Shown: positions 9,023-17,425 of the stretch, piece by piece
Numbering within the stretch: position 1 is the stretch's first letter
Layout of the letters: each line of letters opens with the position of its first letter
NCBI RefSeq assembly: GCF_020166345.1
Contig: NZ_JAIUJS010000007.1
Location: 62,001 to 126,000 of the forward strand
Length of the DNA stretch: 64,000 nt
Source of the DNA: Winogradskyella vincentii
Lineage (GTDB): Bacteria; Bacteroidota; Bacteroidia; Flavobacteriales; Flavobacteriaceae
Reading direction: 5' to 3'
Notes under the pieces: model-generated
Seen by the model: the letters and a program-made list of their open reading frames with translations, nothing else
The model's database searches: none
What the model was told of the DNA's origin: nothing
Translations under genes and position numbers: made by a program

Positions 9023-10372
9023 ATGTTAAATATATCTCATAATCAACTTAATAAAACAGTTGATATTACTAAATCTAAATCAGGTAAACGTGTATTCCAC
9101 GGTAAGTATTACAAGTACTTCAATAGGTTTTTAGGCGTGTTTGCCATTTTTGGAATTATTATTCTTTTTTTACCATGGACTCAGAATATTACTGGTAGAG
9201 GTGAAGTAACAACATTAACTCCAGATCAACGACCACAAACAATACAATCTCCAATTCCTGGAAGTATTAAGAAATGGTTTGTGATAGAGGGTGAGTACGT
9301 TAAAAAAGGAGATACTTTATTGCAGATAGAAGAAATTAAAAGCGAGTATTTCGATCCTAATTTAGTGCAACGCACATCCCAACAAAGAGATGCAAAGGCA
9401 TTTGCAGTTAAATCATATGAGCAAAAGGTAAAAGCCCAAGATGTAAGAATAGGAGCCCTTAGAAATGAGCGTATGCTCAAGTTAGAACAAGCTCAGAATA
9501 AATTAATTCAATCCAGATTAAAGGTTGAGGCAGACAGTATTGATTTAGAAGCAGCAAAAATTAATTTAACTATTGCACAGACTAAGTATAACCGTGCCGA
9601 TTCTTTATTTCAAGATGGTTTTACGGCTTTAAAAAAGGTTGAAGATGCTAGAGTGAAATTACAAGAAACGCAGGCAAAAAGGATTTCGCAAGAGGCAAAG
9701 TTATTGGCAAGTAAAAATGAAGTAATTAATTCACAGGTCGAAATTTCAAGAGTTAGGGCTGAATATGCGGATAAGATATCCAAAGCAGAAAGTGATAAGT
9801 TTTCTGCACAATCAAGCCAGTTTAACTCTGAGGCACAAGTACAGAAATTAGAAAATGAAGTGTCTAATTATACCATTAGAAATAGTTTAATGTTTATGAC
9901 GGCACCTTACGATGGCTATATACAGACTGCGTTAAGAGGTGGTGTGGGACAAACCTTTAAGGAAGGTGAAGAACTTGTTGGTATAATTCCAGCGGAAGTA
10001 GACCTGGCAGTTGAAACATTTGTTGAGCCTATTGATTTGCCATTGATACATAAAGGAGAAAAAGTGAGAATACAATTTGATGGGTGGCCTGCAATAGTAT
10101 TTAGCGGATGGCCAAACGTGTCATATGGTACTTATGGTGGTGAAGTTGTTGCCGTTGAGCGATTTATTAGTCCAAACGGAAGATTTAGAGTTTTGCTAAA
10201 ACCAGATCCTGAGGACCATCCATGGCCAAAAGACGTACGTGCAGGTTCTGGTGCATTTACCATGGCATTGTTAGATGATGTGCCGATTTGGTTTGAGCTT
10301 TGGAGACAACTAAATGGTTTTCCGCCAAACTATTATCAACCAATTGAAGATTCAAAAACTAAAAAGAAATAA
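9023..10372 (+). CDS. HlyD-family periplasmic adaptor protein
   Basis: The 449-residue product has a short cytosolic N-terminus and one membrane anchor (about residues 34-54). A split lipoyl/biotinyl half-motif follows (SPIPGSIKKWFVIEGEYVKK). A long coiled coil fills about residues 115-290, and the second lipoyl half (TAPYDGYIQTALRGGVGQTF) and a beta-barrel domain follow. This is the membrane-fusion layout that bridges an inner-membrane exporter to an outer-membrane channel. It sits 11 bases after the ABC gene and 2 bases before the TolC-like gene, which supports one tripartite machine. The substrate is not evident. Confidence 0.92.
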   Translation: MLNISHNQLNKTVDITKSKSGKRVFHGKYYKYFNRFLGVFAIFGIIILFLPWTQNITGRGEVTTLTPDQRPQTIQSPIPGSIKKWFVIEGEYVKKGDTLLQIEEIKSEYFDPNLVQRTSQQRDAKAFAVKSYEQKVKAQDVRIGALRNERMLKLEQAQNKLIQSRLKVEADSIDLEAAKINLTIAQTKYNRADSLFQDGFTALKKVEDARVKLQETQAKRISQEAKLLASKNEVINSQVEISRVRAEYADKISKAESDKFSAQSSQFNSEAQVQKLENEVSNYTIRNSLMFMTAPYDGYIQTALRGGVGQTFKEGEELVGIIPAEVDLAVETFVEPIDLPLIHKGEKVRIQFDGWPAIVFSGWPNVSYGTYGGEVVAVERFISPNGRFRVLLKPDPEDHPWPKDVRAGSGAFTMALLDDVPIWFELWRQLNGFPPNYYQPIEDSKTKKK

Positions 10373-10374
10373 AC

Positions 10375-11778
10375 ATGCGATTTAGATTATTTATCATTTT
10401 TGTTTGTTTCGGTTTTTTAAGCAGTGCACAGACAGAAGAACTATCAAATGTATTGCGTTTTGACGAGTATTTGGGCTATGTAAAAAAATTTCATCCTATT
10501 GTGAAACAGGCAGAACTTGTTATAGATGAGAGTCAAGCAAAGCTTATGAAATCTCGCGGCGCCTTTGACCCTAAATTCGAAGTAGACTATGATCGTAAGA
10601 AGTTTAAGGGCACGGAATATTTTGATAGGCTTAATGGAACTTTTAAAATACCCACTTGGTTTGGGGTTGAACTAAAAGCTGCCTTTGAGGAAAATACTGG
10701 TGAATTTTTGAATCCTGAAGCCTTTGTGCCAGATGATGGACTTTACAGTGCTGGAGTTGCTGTTCCCTTAGGAAGAGGATTATTGATAAATGATAGAATG
10801 GCATCTTTAAAACAAGCTAAATTATTTAGAGAACAGGCAAATGCAGATAGAGATATTTTTGTCAATAATATCCTTTTTGAAGCATCATTGGTTTATTTTA
10901 ATTGGCTGAAGGCATACAATGAACTAAGGCTTTTTAAAAACTTTTTGGTTAATGCAGAGTTGAGGTATCGTGGTATACTTCGTGGTGTAGAATTGGGAGA
11001 AAATGCACAAATTGATGCTACAGAAGCTCGTATTGCACTTAATAATCGAAAATTGAGCTTGGAGCAATCAAAGGTTAAGTTGATGAAAGCCACTTTAGAA
11101 TTATCTACTTTTTTATGGTTAGAAAATAACACACCAGTAGAGTTACAGCCAAATGTGATTCCAGATATTAATACGGAACCTATTGTAGATGCAACATTCA
11201 ATATCAATCAATTGCAAGAGGATGAAGCAATTATTGAAGCACATCCTAAAATTATATCGTTAGATTATAAAATTCAAGGTTTGGAGGTAGATACAAGACT
11301 AAAAGCGAATCGGTTATTACCAAGAATTGATGTCGAGTATAACTTTCTCACTGAGGTGCCAGAAGTGGCAAGAAGTTTAAATACTGCAGAATACAAAGGT
11401 GGACTCAACATTAGTTTTCCGTTGTTCTTAAGAAAAGAGCGAGGAGATTTAAAACTTGCAAGGATTAAACTATCTGATACTGAATTTGAGAGAGATGCAA
11501 CGCGTGTAAATATTCAGAATAAAATTGATGCCTTAAAGCAAGAACTCAATTCTTACGTAGTACAGAATGAAATTACCAATCAAATGGTAACTGATTATGA
11601 AAGAATGCTAGAAGCAGAAGAACGTAAATTTCAATTAGGAGAAAGTTCATTGTTTTTAGTCAATTCACGCGAATCCAAGTTAATAGATGGGCAGTTAAAA
11701 GCGATATCAATTCAGAACAAATTTTTTAATACAAAAGCAAAGCTATTTAATAGTCTAGCGGTCAATCCAGATTTGTAA
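10375..11778 (+). CDS. TolC-family outer-membrane channel protein
   Basis: The 467-residue product begins with a Sec signal peptide cleaved near residue 19 (SSAQ). The body shows the TolC pattern of long amphipathic helices and two internally similar halves: the first around residues 150-230, with GVELGENAQIDATEARIALN, and the second around 370-450, with EERKFQLGESSLFLVNSRES. The G-x-x-x-x-x-D/S-L signatures before the second helix of each half are recognisable. It ends the TetR-ABC-HlyD-TolC operon. No terminator hairpin was found before mpl. Confidence 0.9.
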   Translation: MRFRLFIIFVCFGFLSSAQTEELSNVLRFDEYLGYVKKFHPIVKQAELVIDESQAKLMKSRGAFDPKFEVDYDRKKFKGTEYFDRLNGTFKIPTWFGVELKAAFEENTGEFLNPEAFVPDDGLYSAGVAVPLGRGLLINDRMASLKQAKLFREQANADRDIFVNNILFEASLVYFNWLKAYNELRLFKNFLVNAELRYRGILRGVELGENAQIDATEARIALNNRKLSLEQSKVKLMKATLELSTFLWLENNTPVELQPNVIPDINTEPIVDATFNINQLQEDEAIIEAHPKIISLDYKIQGLEVDTRLKANRLLPRIDVEYNFLTEVPEVARSLNTAEYKGGLNISFPLFLRKERGDLKLARIKLSDTEFERDATRVNIQNKIDALKQELNSYVVQNEITNQMVTDYERMLEAEERKFQLGESSLFLVNSRESKLIDGQLKAISIQNKFFNTKAKLFNSLAVNPDL

Positions 11779-11844
11779 AAAGATAGTTTGTAATTAAGTT
11801 CATTGTTATTTGGAAATTGTACCATGTAGTTTGATATTTGTTAC

Positions 11845-13200
11845 ATGAATGTACATTTTATTGCTATTGGAGGTGCTGCAATGCATAACCTAGCCTTGGC
11901 TTTACACAATAAGGGTTATAATGTCACAGGAAGTGATGATACAATTTTTGATCCCTCTAGATCTAGGTTAGAGGCGAAGGGATTATTACCCGAAGAATTT
12001 GGTTGGTTTCCGGAAAAAGTATCCTCTAACTTGGATGCGATTGTGCTGGGAATGCATGCAAAAGCAGATAACCCTGAACTTCTAAAAGCTCAAGAGTTAG
12101 GCCTTAAAATTTACAGTTATCCAGAATTTCTATACGAGCAATCCAAGCACAAAACACGAGTAGTGATTGGCGGAAGCCATGGTAAAACGACGATTACATC
12201 CATGATTTTGCATGTTATGCACTATCATGATAGAGATGTAGATTATATGGTTGGTGCGCAGTTAGAAGGTTTTGATGTAATGGTTAAACTCACAGAAGAC
12301 AATGACTTTATTGTTTTAGAAGGTGATGAATATCTGAGTTCTCCAATAGACAGGCGACCGAAATTTCATTTGTATAAACCTAACATTGCATTGCTAAGCG
12401 GTATAGCTTGGGATCATATCAATGTATTTCCAACATATGAGAATTACGTGGAGCAGTTTAGCATTTTTGTAGACTCAATTGTAACGGGAGGAAGTATCAA
12501 TTATAATGAAGAAGATGAAGAAGTAAAGCGTGTTGTATTGGCATCAGAAAATCAAATACGCAAGTTACCGTATAGAACACCAGATTATTCTGTGGAAGAC
12601 GGTGTTACTTTATTAGAAACACCAGAAGGGCCAATGCCAATTGAAGTCTTTGGTGCACATAACCTAAACAACCTTGCAGGTGCCAAATGGATTTGCCAGC
12701 ATATGGGTATAGATGAAGATGACTTTTATGAAGCCATATCTACTTTCAAAGGTGCTAGTAAACGCTTAGAGAAAATTGCCGAAAGCTCAAATAGTGTGGC
12801 ATACAAAGATTTTGCACATTCACCAAGTAAGGTAGAGGCTACAACTAAAGCTGTTAAAAGTCAATATAGCGATAGAGAACTAATAGCATGCCTAGAACTT
12901 CATACCTATAGTAGTTTAAATGCAGAATTTTTAAAAGAATACAAAGGTGCCCTTGATGCTGCGGATGTAGCAGTAGTATTTTATTCACCACATGCGGTTG
13001 AAATTAAAAAGTTGGAAGAAGTTACTCACGAGCAAATTGCAAATGCTTTTGAGCGAGATGATTTAATAATCTATACTAATCCTGAGGATTTTAAAAACTT
13101 CTTGTTCTCACAAAATTTTGAAAATAAATCATTGCTATTAATGAGTTCTGGTAATTATGGAGGCTTAGATTTTGATGAGGTAAAAACATTGATTACTTAG
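11845..13200 (+). CDS. mpl: UDP-N-acetylmuramate:murein-tripeptide ligase (Mpl-like)
   Basis: This 451-residue Mur ligase has an N-terminal Rossmann segment (IAIGGAAMHNLA, residues 6-17) and the ATP-binding P-loop GGSHGKTT (109-116). The central domain carries LEGDEY, and the C-terminal Mur domain carries KDFAHSPSKVEA. The family joins recycled L-Ala-D-Glu-meso-DAP to UDP-MurNAc during cell-wall recycling. Compared with MurC, the GGAAMHNLA start and the total length fit Mpl better. The 3' end is intact (SSGNYGGLDFDEVK, stop at 13198-13200). A second, damaged copy of this 3' end lies at 14535-14646. Confidence 0.88.
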   Translation: MNVHFIAIGGAAMHNLALALHNKGYNVTGSDDTIFDPSRSRLEAKGLLPEEFGWFPEKVSSNLDAIVLGMHAKADNPELLKAQELGLKIYSYPEFLYEQSKHKTRVVIGGSHGKTTITSMILHVMHYHDRDVDYMVGAQLEGFDVMVKLTEDNDFIVLEGDEYLSSPIDRRPKFHLYKPNIALLSGIAWDHINVFPTYENYVEQFSIFVDSIVTGGSINYNEEDEEVKRVVLASENQIRKLPYRTPDYSVEDGVTLLETPEGPMPIEVFGAHNLNNLAGAKWICQHMGIDEDDFYEAISTFKGASKRLEKIAESSNSVAYKDFAHSPSKVEATTKAVKSQYSDRELIACLELHTYSSLNAEFLKEYKGALDAADVAVVFYSPHAVEIKKLEEVTHEQIANAFERDDLIIYTNPEDFKNFLFSQNFENKSLLLMSSGNYGGLDFDEVKTLIT

Positions 13201-13379
13201 TTTTTAATCGATTTTTTAAAATATTGAAAGGGATATAATTATTTTTTTTGGTTTTAACAAAGGATACTTTTGGTTCGAAATAATTTATAGTATTTTATGA
13301 GTTAAACTCAGAATTGAATTCATTCAGATTTGACACTGTTTATAAGATTAAATTCTGTTAGTTGTAGCAGTATATAGAC

Positions 13380-13387
13380 TATATTTG
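13380..13387 (+). promoter_or_regulatory. Candidate -7 element before the orphan gene
   Basis: TATATTTG is an exact TAnnTTTG match, 60 bases before the ATG at 13448. A TTG at 13362-13364 lies only 15 bases upstream, a little short for a -33 element. The rest of the AT-rich 13201-13447 gap shows no convincing terminator or RNA gene. Confidence 0.4.
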
Positions 13388-13447
13388 GATTTCTTAGCCC
13401 TAAGGGTATGATTTAAAACAACTTGCAGAAATTAAAAACCTTTAATT

Positions 13448-14533
13448 ATGAAAAAAAGTAAAATAATTATACCTCTTGATTTTAATAAGGAAGATCTGGC
13501 AACAATATTCTCATATTCCGAGAAGCGATATATTGTGAAGGATGGTCAAGGCAAAGATTGTCAGTTAACAACCTTGTCTTCGTATATAGCACATTATTTT
13601 GATCAAACTTTACTTCGTGATCATCATAAAGGTGCTTGGTCACAAGTTTTACTTAATAATAAAGGTGAATATTTTTTAAAAATGTTTTGCGAACATGCCG
13701 ATTTGAGTCCATATGAAAAGCTAGTTCCTGAGATGCTAAAGGTAGCCAAGATAGGAGTTGAAATATTTAAAAAAGAGGTAGTTGGAGACCAAGTAGATTG
13801 TCCAGTAGAATTTTTACTTCCATTTGGTTTAAGTATGGCAAATACTAAATCTGTTCAGTTATTGCATTATCCACCATTGGAATCCTTAGTATATTTAGAT
13901 TATTTGTATTCACCAACTAACAGAAGATGGGAAAATCTTTTAGGCTTTAATGCTGAACACCAAAATAATTTTAGTGAATTGGAAACAATAATTGATATCG
14001 TGCCTCTTGCTGCACCTGGAGATGACGGTAAAGACTTAGAAACATACACTCATACTTTCACTGATTATATAAAAGCGATGCTTCGAATCAAATTAAGTTC
14101 CGCTGATAATAAGACGCAACCTCTTGTAGCATATGGTGGTCCAGTAAGAAGTTGGTTATGTGGGAATGATGCATATGGAGATCAAATTAATGAAGATTTA
14201 AAGGTATTGTCTTTGCTTAATTTGAATATTTTAGAAGACGGAAGTATTACTCCCGTTCTTTGTGCAAATCATCCTAGTCAATATTTATATATGACTGACC
14301 AAGGTTCGTCCCAAACAAAAATTGATGTAATGACTCAAGATTTGATAGTTGCGGGTTGGCAATTGGAAATGTCTAATAATCCACATTTAAATGCTAAGAG
14401 AGTATTAAAAGAAATGATTAAATATTGGAATAATAACCTAGATAAAGTTAAAGAAATTATGGATATCCAAGACAAAGAATATGGATATGACGGGATGCAG
14501 ACTGAGATTGATTATTATGCTTCACAAAAATAA
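13448..14533 (+). CDS. Hypothetical protein, 361 residues
   Basis: I do not recognise a family. The product has no signal peptide or membrane segment and looks like a soluble cytosolic protein. It is rich in Leu, Tyr and Asp, with a distinctive central stretch (PLVAYGGPVRSWLCGND, then DQINEDLKVLSLL) and a C-terminal helical part ending around ILDIQ-type repeats (VKEIMDIQDKEYGYDGM). The gene stands alone with a candidate promoter at 13380. It lies between the real 3' end of mpl and a decayed copy of that end that begins 2 bases after its stop codon. This suggests it arrived or was bracketed by a duplication. Full codon coverage with no internal stop argues that it is a real gene. Confidence 0.75.
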   Translation: MKKSKIIIPLDFNKEDLATIFSYSEKRYIVKDGQGKDCQLTTLSSYIAHYFDQTLLRDHHKGAWSQVLLNNKGEYFLKMFCEHADLSPYEKLVPEMLKVAKIGVEIFKKEVVGDQVDCPVEFLLPFGLSMANTKSVQLLHYPPLESLVYLDYLYSPTNRRWENLLGFNAEHQNNFSELETIIDIVPLAAPGDDGKDLETYTHTFTDYIKAMLRIKLSSADNKTQPLVAYGGPVRSWLCGNDAYGDQINEDLKVLSLLNLNILEDGSITPVLCANHPSQYLYMTDQGSSQTKIDVMTQDLIVAGWQLEMSNNPHLNAKRVLKEMIKYWNNNLDKVKEIMDIQDKEYGYDGMQTEIDYYASQK

Positions 14534-14534
14534 C

Positions 14535-14646
14535 TCGTTCACAATAGTATTTGAGAACTTTGTTTAAATTAATTAAGAGTTCAGATAATAATGGAGGTTT
14601 TGAATTTGATGAGGTAAAAGAGTTGGTTTATGGTTCGATATACTGA
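14535..14646 (+). pseudogene. Decayed duplicate of the mpl 3' end
   Basis: Read in frame from 14569, the sequence encodes LIKSSDNNGGFEFDEVKELV. The end of mpl (about 13136-13195) encodes LLMSSGNYGGLDFDEVKTLI. My hand alignment of the 51 bases from AGT (14578) matches mpl at about 41 positions. Weaker similarity reaches back to about 14535, where stops and a shift appear. The segment has no start and no upstream ligase sequence. Its last bases overlap the stop of the convergent protease-like gene. Confidence 0.75.
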
Positions 14647-15389
14647 ATTTTATAGATGTCAAACATTTTTTTTAAATAATGAACACTACCAATTACTCCA
14701 AGTTTTCCCTCTGCTCCAGAAACAATTCCAACTAAATAGCCATTTTTATCAATAATTGGAGAACCACTGGTGCCAATTTGAGAAATATCTGGAGATAAAT
14801 TCTTTGCATAGTAATAATTACCTAAATTATCTACACATTGTAGTTTTGTTTTTTGTGGCAAAGTATTGTCTTTTTGAGTTTTTCCCCAGCCAATAGCATA
14901 GACAATTTCATTTTTCTTAATTGGAGAATATCTAATTTTCAATGGATAGATTAATTCTTCGTTCCTATCAATATTAAAAATAATCCAATCTCTATCTTTT
15001 AGAGTGTTGTATTGCGCAATTTGTTCATTTTTATTTGCATTTATCAGTTTATCAAATGATACGATCTTGTCATTATTATTCTTCGGATATAAATTCCAAT
15101 ATTTAAATTCAGGTCCTAAGTCTATGCTTTTTAAACCAATCCGATTTTGAAATACCATAAATATGTGTTTACATGATACACCAATGGTATCGACACCAGT
15201 ATCAACAAGAAATGAATTTGCTAGATCAGTAAAGGTCGTGTCCGTGAAGCTGATCTTATTTGTTAATGCAAAGGTTGGCCATACTGACATGGGTCTTTCC
15301 ATCCATCCTTCTTTAATGATTTCTTTTTCCTCATTGCATGCGTAGAAAACAAAGAATAAGAAAATAACAACTATATACCTTAATGACAT
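14628..15389 (-). CDS. Lipoprotein trypsin-like serine protease homologue
   Basis: The 253-residue product has a lipoprotein signal with lipobox FYAC (C18), followed by NEE. A chymotrypsin/trypsin-fold pattern follows: H75 in VSCKHIF where TAAHC normally stands, D134 in RDWIIF, and S208 in GTSGSPII matching GDSGGP. All three triad residues therefore appear present, although the motifs are divergent. SPIID-NGYLVGIVSG is the usual strand after the nucleophile. It is probably envelope-anchored. The stop codon lies within the duplicated mpl tail, so the 3' end of the gene may have been set by that rearrangement. The substrate is unknown. Confidence 0.75.
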   Translation of the reverse strand: MSLRYIVVIFLFFVFYACNEEKEIIKEGWMERPMSVWPTFALTNKISFTDTTFTDLANSFLVDTGVDTIGVSCKHIFMVFQNRIGLKSIDLGPEFKYWNLYPKNNNDKIVSFDKLINANKNEQIAQYNTLKDRDWIIFNIDRNEELIYPLKIRYSPIKKNEIVYAIGWGKTQKDNTLPQKTKLQCVDNLGNYYYAKNLSPDISQIGTSGSPIIDKNGYLVGIVSGAEGKLGVIGSVHYLKKMFDIYKIQYIEP

Positions 15390-15418
15390 ATTTATAAGAG
15401 ATCAATAAATTTATAATT

Positions 15419-16309
15419 CTAAGATTTTAAATGTTTCTTAAAAAACTTAATTGTGCGATCCCATGATAAATTGGCGGCTTCTTTGTCGTAACGTGGCGTA
15501 GTATTATTGTGAAATCCATGATTTACACCAGGATATATATAGGCCTCATAATCTATTTTGTTTTCCTTCAAGACTAATTCAAAAGCTGGCCAACCTGCAT
15601 TTACACGCTTGTCCAATTCTCCATATTGCAGTAATAACGGAGCTTTTATTTTTTTTGCATCTTCAGCTTCAGGTTGTCTACCATAATATGGCACTGCAGC
15701 ACCTAAGTCAGGCAATCTTACGGCCATCATATTAGATATCCAACCACCAAAACAAAAGCCAACTACACCAACGCTGCCATTACAGTCCTTATGGTTTTTT
15801 AAATGGTTATATGCTGCAATAAAATCTTCTAGCATTTCATTTCTATCTCGTGTCTTTTGCATTGTTCTACCATCATCATCATTACCAGGATATCCTCCCA
15901 AAGGTGAGAGAGCATCTGGTGCTAGAGATATGAATCCAGCCTTGGCAGCTCTGCGACCAACATCTTCAATATAAGGGTTTAAGCCTCTGTTTTCATGAAC
16001 CACGATTATGCCTGGTAATTTTTTATCTAAGTTTTTTGGCTTAGACAATAATCCTTTAATTGTGCCTCCACCATTTGGCGAGTCATAATTAATATATTCA
16101 GAATCTAAAGTTGGATCATTAGGTTTAACCAATAATGTGTCAACATAGTTGGGAGACATAAAACTTAACAGAGATGAAACTGTAAGTCCTCCCACTGCAT
16201 AAATAGATAGTTTCTCTACAAATTGCCTTCTGTTTAATTTGTTGTGGGCATAATCATCATACAAGTCAAAAACTTCTTGTTGGATATCTTCTTTTTTAAT
16301 GTCTTTCAT
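15419..16309 (-). CDS. Dienelactone hydrolase family protein, Tat-type signal
   Basis: The 296-residue alpha/beta hydrolase has the DLH nucleophile elbow GFCFGG (C186), partner E106 in HENRG, acid D233 and H264 in GVNHGF. A Cys-His-Asp triad with that Glu is diagnostic of the dienelactone hydrolase family. The N-terminus carries a twin-arginine-like motif (NRRQF, R27-R28) and a hydrophobic stretch (about 34-51), so it is probably exported folded. It lies 30 bases after the PaiB-like gene in a three-gene minus-strand unit. The natural ester substrate cannot be predicted. Confidence 0.9.
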   Translation of the reverse strand: MKDIKKEDIQQEVFDLYDDYAHNKLNRRQFVEKLSIYAVGGLTVSSLLSFMSPNYVDTLLVKPNDPTLDSEYINYDSPNGGGTIKGLLSKPKNLDKKLPGIIVVHENRGLNPYIEDVGRRAAKAGFISLAPDALSPLGGYPGNDDDGRTMQKTRDRNEMLEDFIAAYNHLKNHKDCNGSVGVVGFCFGGWISNMMAVRLPDLGAAVPYYGRQPEAEDAKKIKAPLLLQYGELDKRVNAGWPAFELVLKENKIDYEAYIYPGVNHGFHNNTTPRYDKEAANLSWDRTIKFFKKHLKS

Positions 16310-16339
16310 GTCTCTATTATTTAAAATTTATTGCTGAAA

Positions 16340-16930
16340 TTAAAATACTTTATCCAAAAACTGTCTAATACTTTCTTGATTTGCTCTGATTAATTCTTCT
16401 CTTGCGAATTGGGTATCGCTAGGTTTTTTGTCTTGTGACAGTTTAAATTTTCCTTCCCAATGAGTTATGGTTATTTCAAACATTTCAATGTAATTGAGAT
16501 TCCTGTCAAGACGTGGGTTATCTGGTTCTAATACATACTTATGGTCAGGTGCTTCTAAAAATTCTGTCATGGAAATTAAGGATTGCTTTAAGGCTTCTTT
16601 ACTTTCAATAGCCTCTACAGTTCCTTTTAAATGTACCTTAATATAATTCCAGGTTGGTAATTGGGTTGTGCCATAAACACTAGGTGAGATATAACATTCT
16701 GGTCCAGAAAATAATATGGTAACTTCATTATTGTCTTTCAGTAGCTTAGCTTGTGGATTATAGATATCAATATGGCCAATGAGCTTGTTATTATCAAAAA
16801 TCAAAGGTAAGTGTGTGATTAATGGAGAGTTGTCACTAACTGAAATAACAGTGGCCAATGGATATGTCTTGATAACATCAACCATATGATTGATGCTATT
16901 GTCTTGGTGGTGTTTTGGAGGATATTTCAT
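16340..16930 (-). CDS. PaiB-like FMN-binding protein
   Basis: The 196-residue product begins MKYPPKHH and has the PaiB/FMN-binding split-barrel pattern: ATVISVSDNSPLITHLPLIF, then GHIDIYNPQAKLL, then GPECYISPSVY and TWNYIKVHLKG. PaiB-type proteins are annotated as negative regulators but resemble flavin reductase barrels. Its ATG overlaps the stop of the upstream DUF1569 gene (TAATG), so the two are translationally coupled. Confidence 0.85.
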   Translation of the reverse strand: MKYPPKHHQDNSINHMVDVIKTYPLATVISVSDNSPLITHLPLIFDNNKLIGHIDIYNPQAKLLKDNNEVTILFSGPECYISPSVYGTTQLPTWNYIKVHLKGTVEAIESKEALKQSLISMTEFLEAPDHKYVLEPDNPRLDRNLNYIEMFEITITHWEGKFKLSQDKKPSDTQFAREELIRANQESIRQFLDKVF

Positions 16931-17373
16931 TAAACGCCAAATTGTCTAAAGTGATGATCTAAGTGCTTATATTGCATTTTTCCCCATTGATCTTTAGAAA
17001 GTTTTCCAAAAGCAGGATGTGGTTGCCAATCGTTACGATTTCTTTGGTTGTTAAGCTCTTCAATTAGCTTAGTGAATTCTTGTTTCTCCTTTTCAAAATT
17101 TTTCTTGTCAGAGATTTTAAATCCTGGTGCTGTTGGCAAATTTTTTCGCCATAATTTATCACTGTACATTGACTTTTTAAACAAAAAATTTACAAGCCAG
17201 TTTGGTTTTACACCATAATCTTCTTTTTCTAAAATTATATTTAATGGCATTTTGCAGTGATGTAACATTTGACCTGCATTCATTTTTCCCCATTTTGGTT
17301 GGGTCTCCTCATTTATCTTATTTAATCTGGAGGTAATTTCTTCATAAACACCATCTTCGAAAAATGATTTCAT
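16930..17373 (-). CDS. DUF1569 domain protein (DinB-like fold)
   Basis: The 147-residue protein has the DUF1569 pattern: WGKMNAGQMLHHC near residues 28-40, a central FKISDKKNFEKEKQEF, and the C-terminal HPAFGKLSKDQWGKMQYKHLDHHFRQFG. The spaced histidines (HH near 38, then H-L-D-H-H) suit the metal site of DinB-like four-helix proteins. It is first in the unit with the PaiB-like and hydrolase genes, divergent from radC. No precise function is known for this family. Confidence 0.82.
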   Translation of the reverse strand: MKSFFEDGVYEEITSRLNKINEETQPKWGKMNAGQMLHHCKMPLNIILEKEDYGVKPNWLVNFLFKKSMYSDKLWRKNLPTAPGFKISDKKNFEKEKQEFTKLIEELNNQRNRNDWQPHPAFGKLSKDQWGKMQYKHLDHHFRQFGV

Positions 17374-17389
17374 AATTCTTGTGATTTAA

Positions 17390-17421
17390 TTGATTCTGAA
17401 AATTACAATTTTTTATCTTTA
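17390..17421 (+). promoter_or_regulatory. Candidate radC promoter
   Basis: TTG at 17390-17392 and TATCTTTA at 17414-17421 are 21 bases apart and match the -33 TTG / -7 TAnnTTTG pattern except for the last base. Only 4 bases separate the -7 element from the radC ATG at 17426, so transcription may begin at or next to the start codon. Confidence 0.45.
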
Positions 17422-17425
17422 GTCC

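Noticed and set aside
11800-11844. ATGTA...TACAT inverted bases before mpl as a second CRP/FNR site
   Set aside because: The arms match over only 5 bases with a 13-base spacing that does not fit the family.
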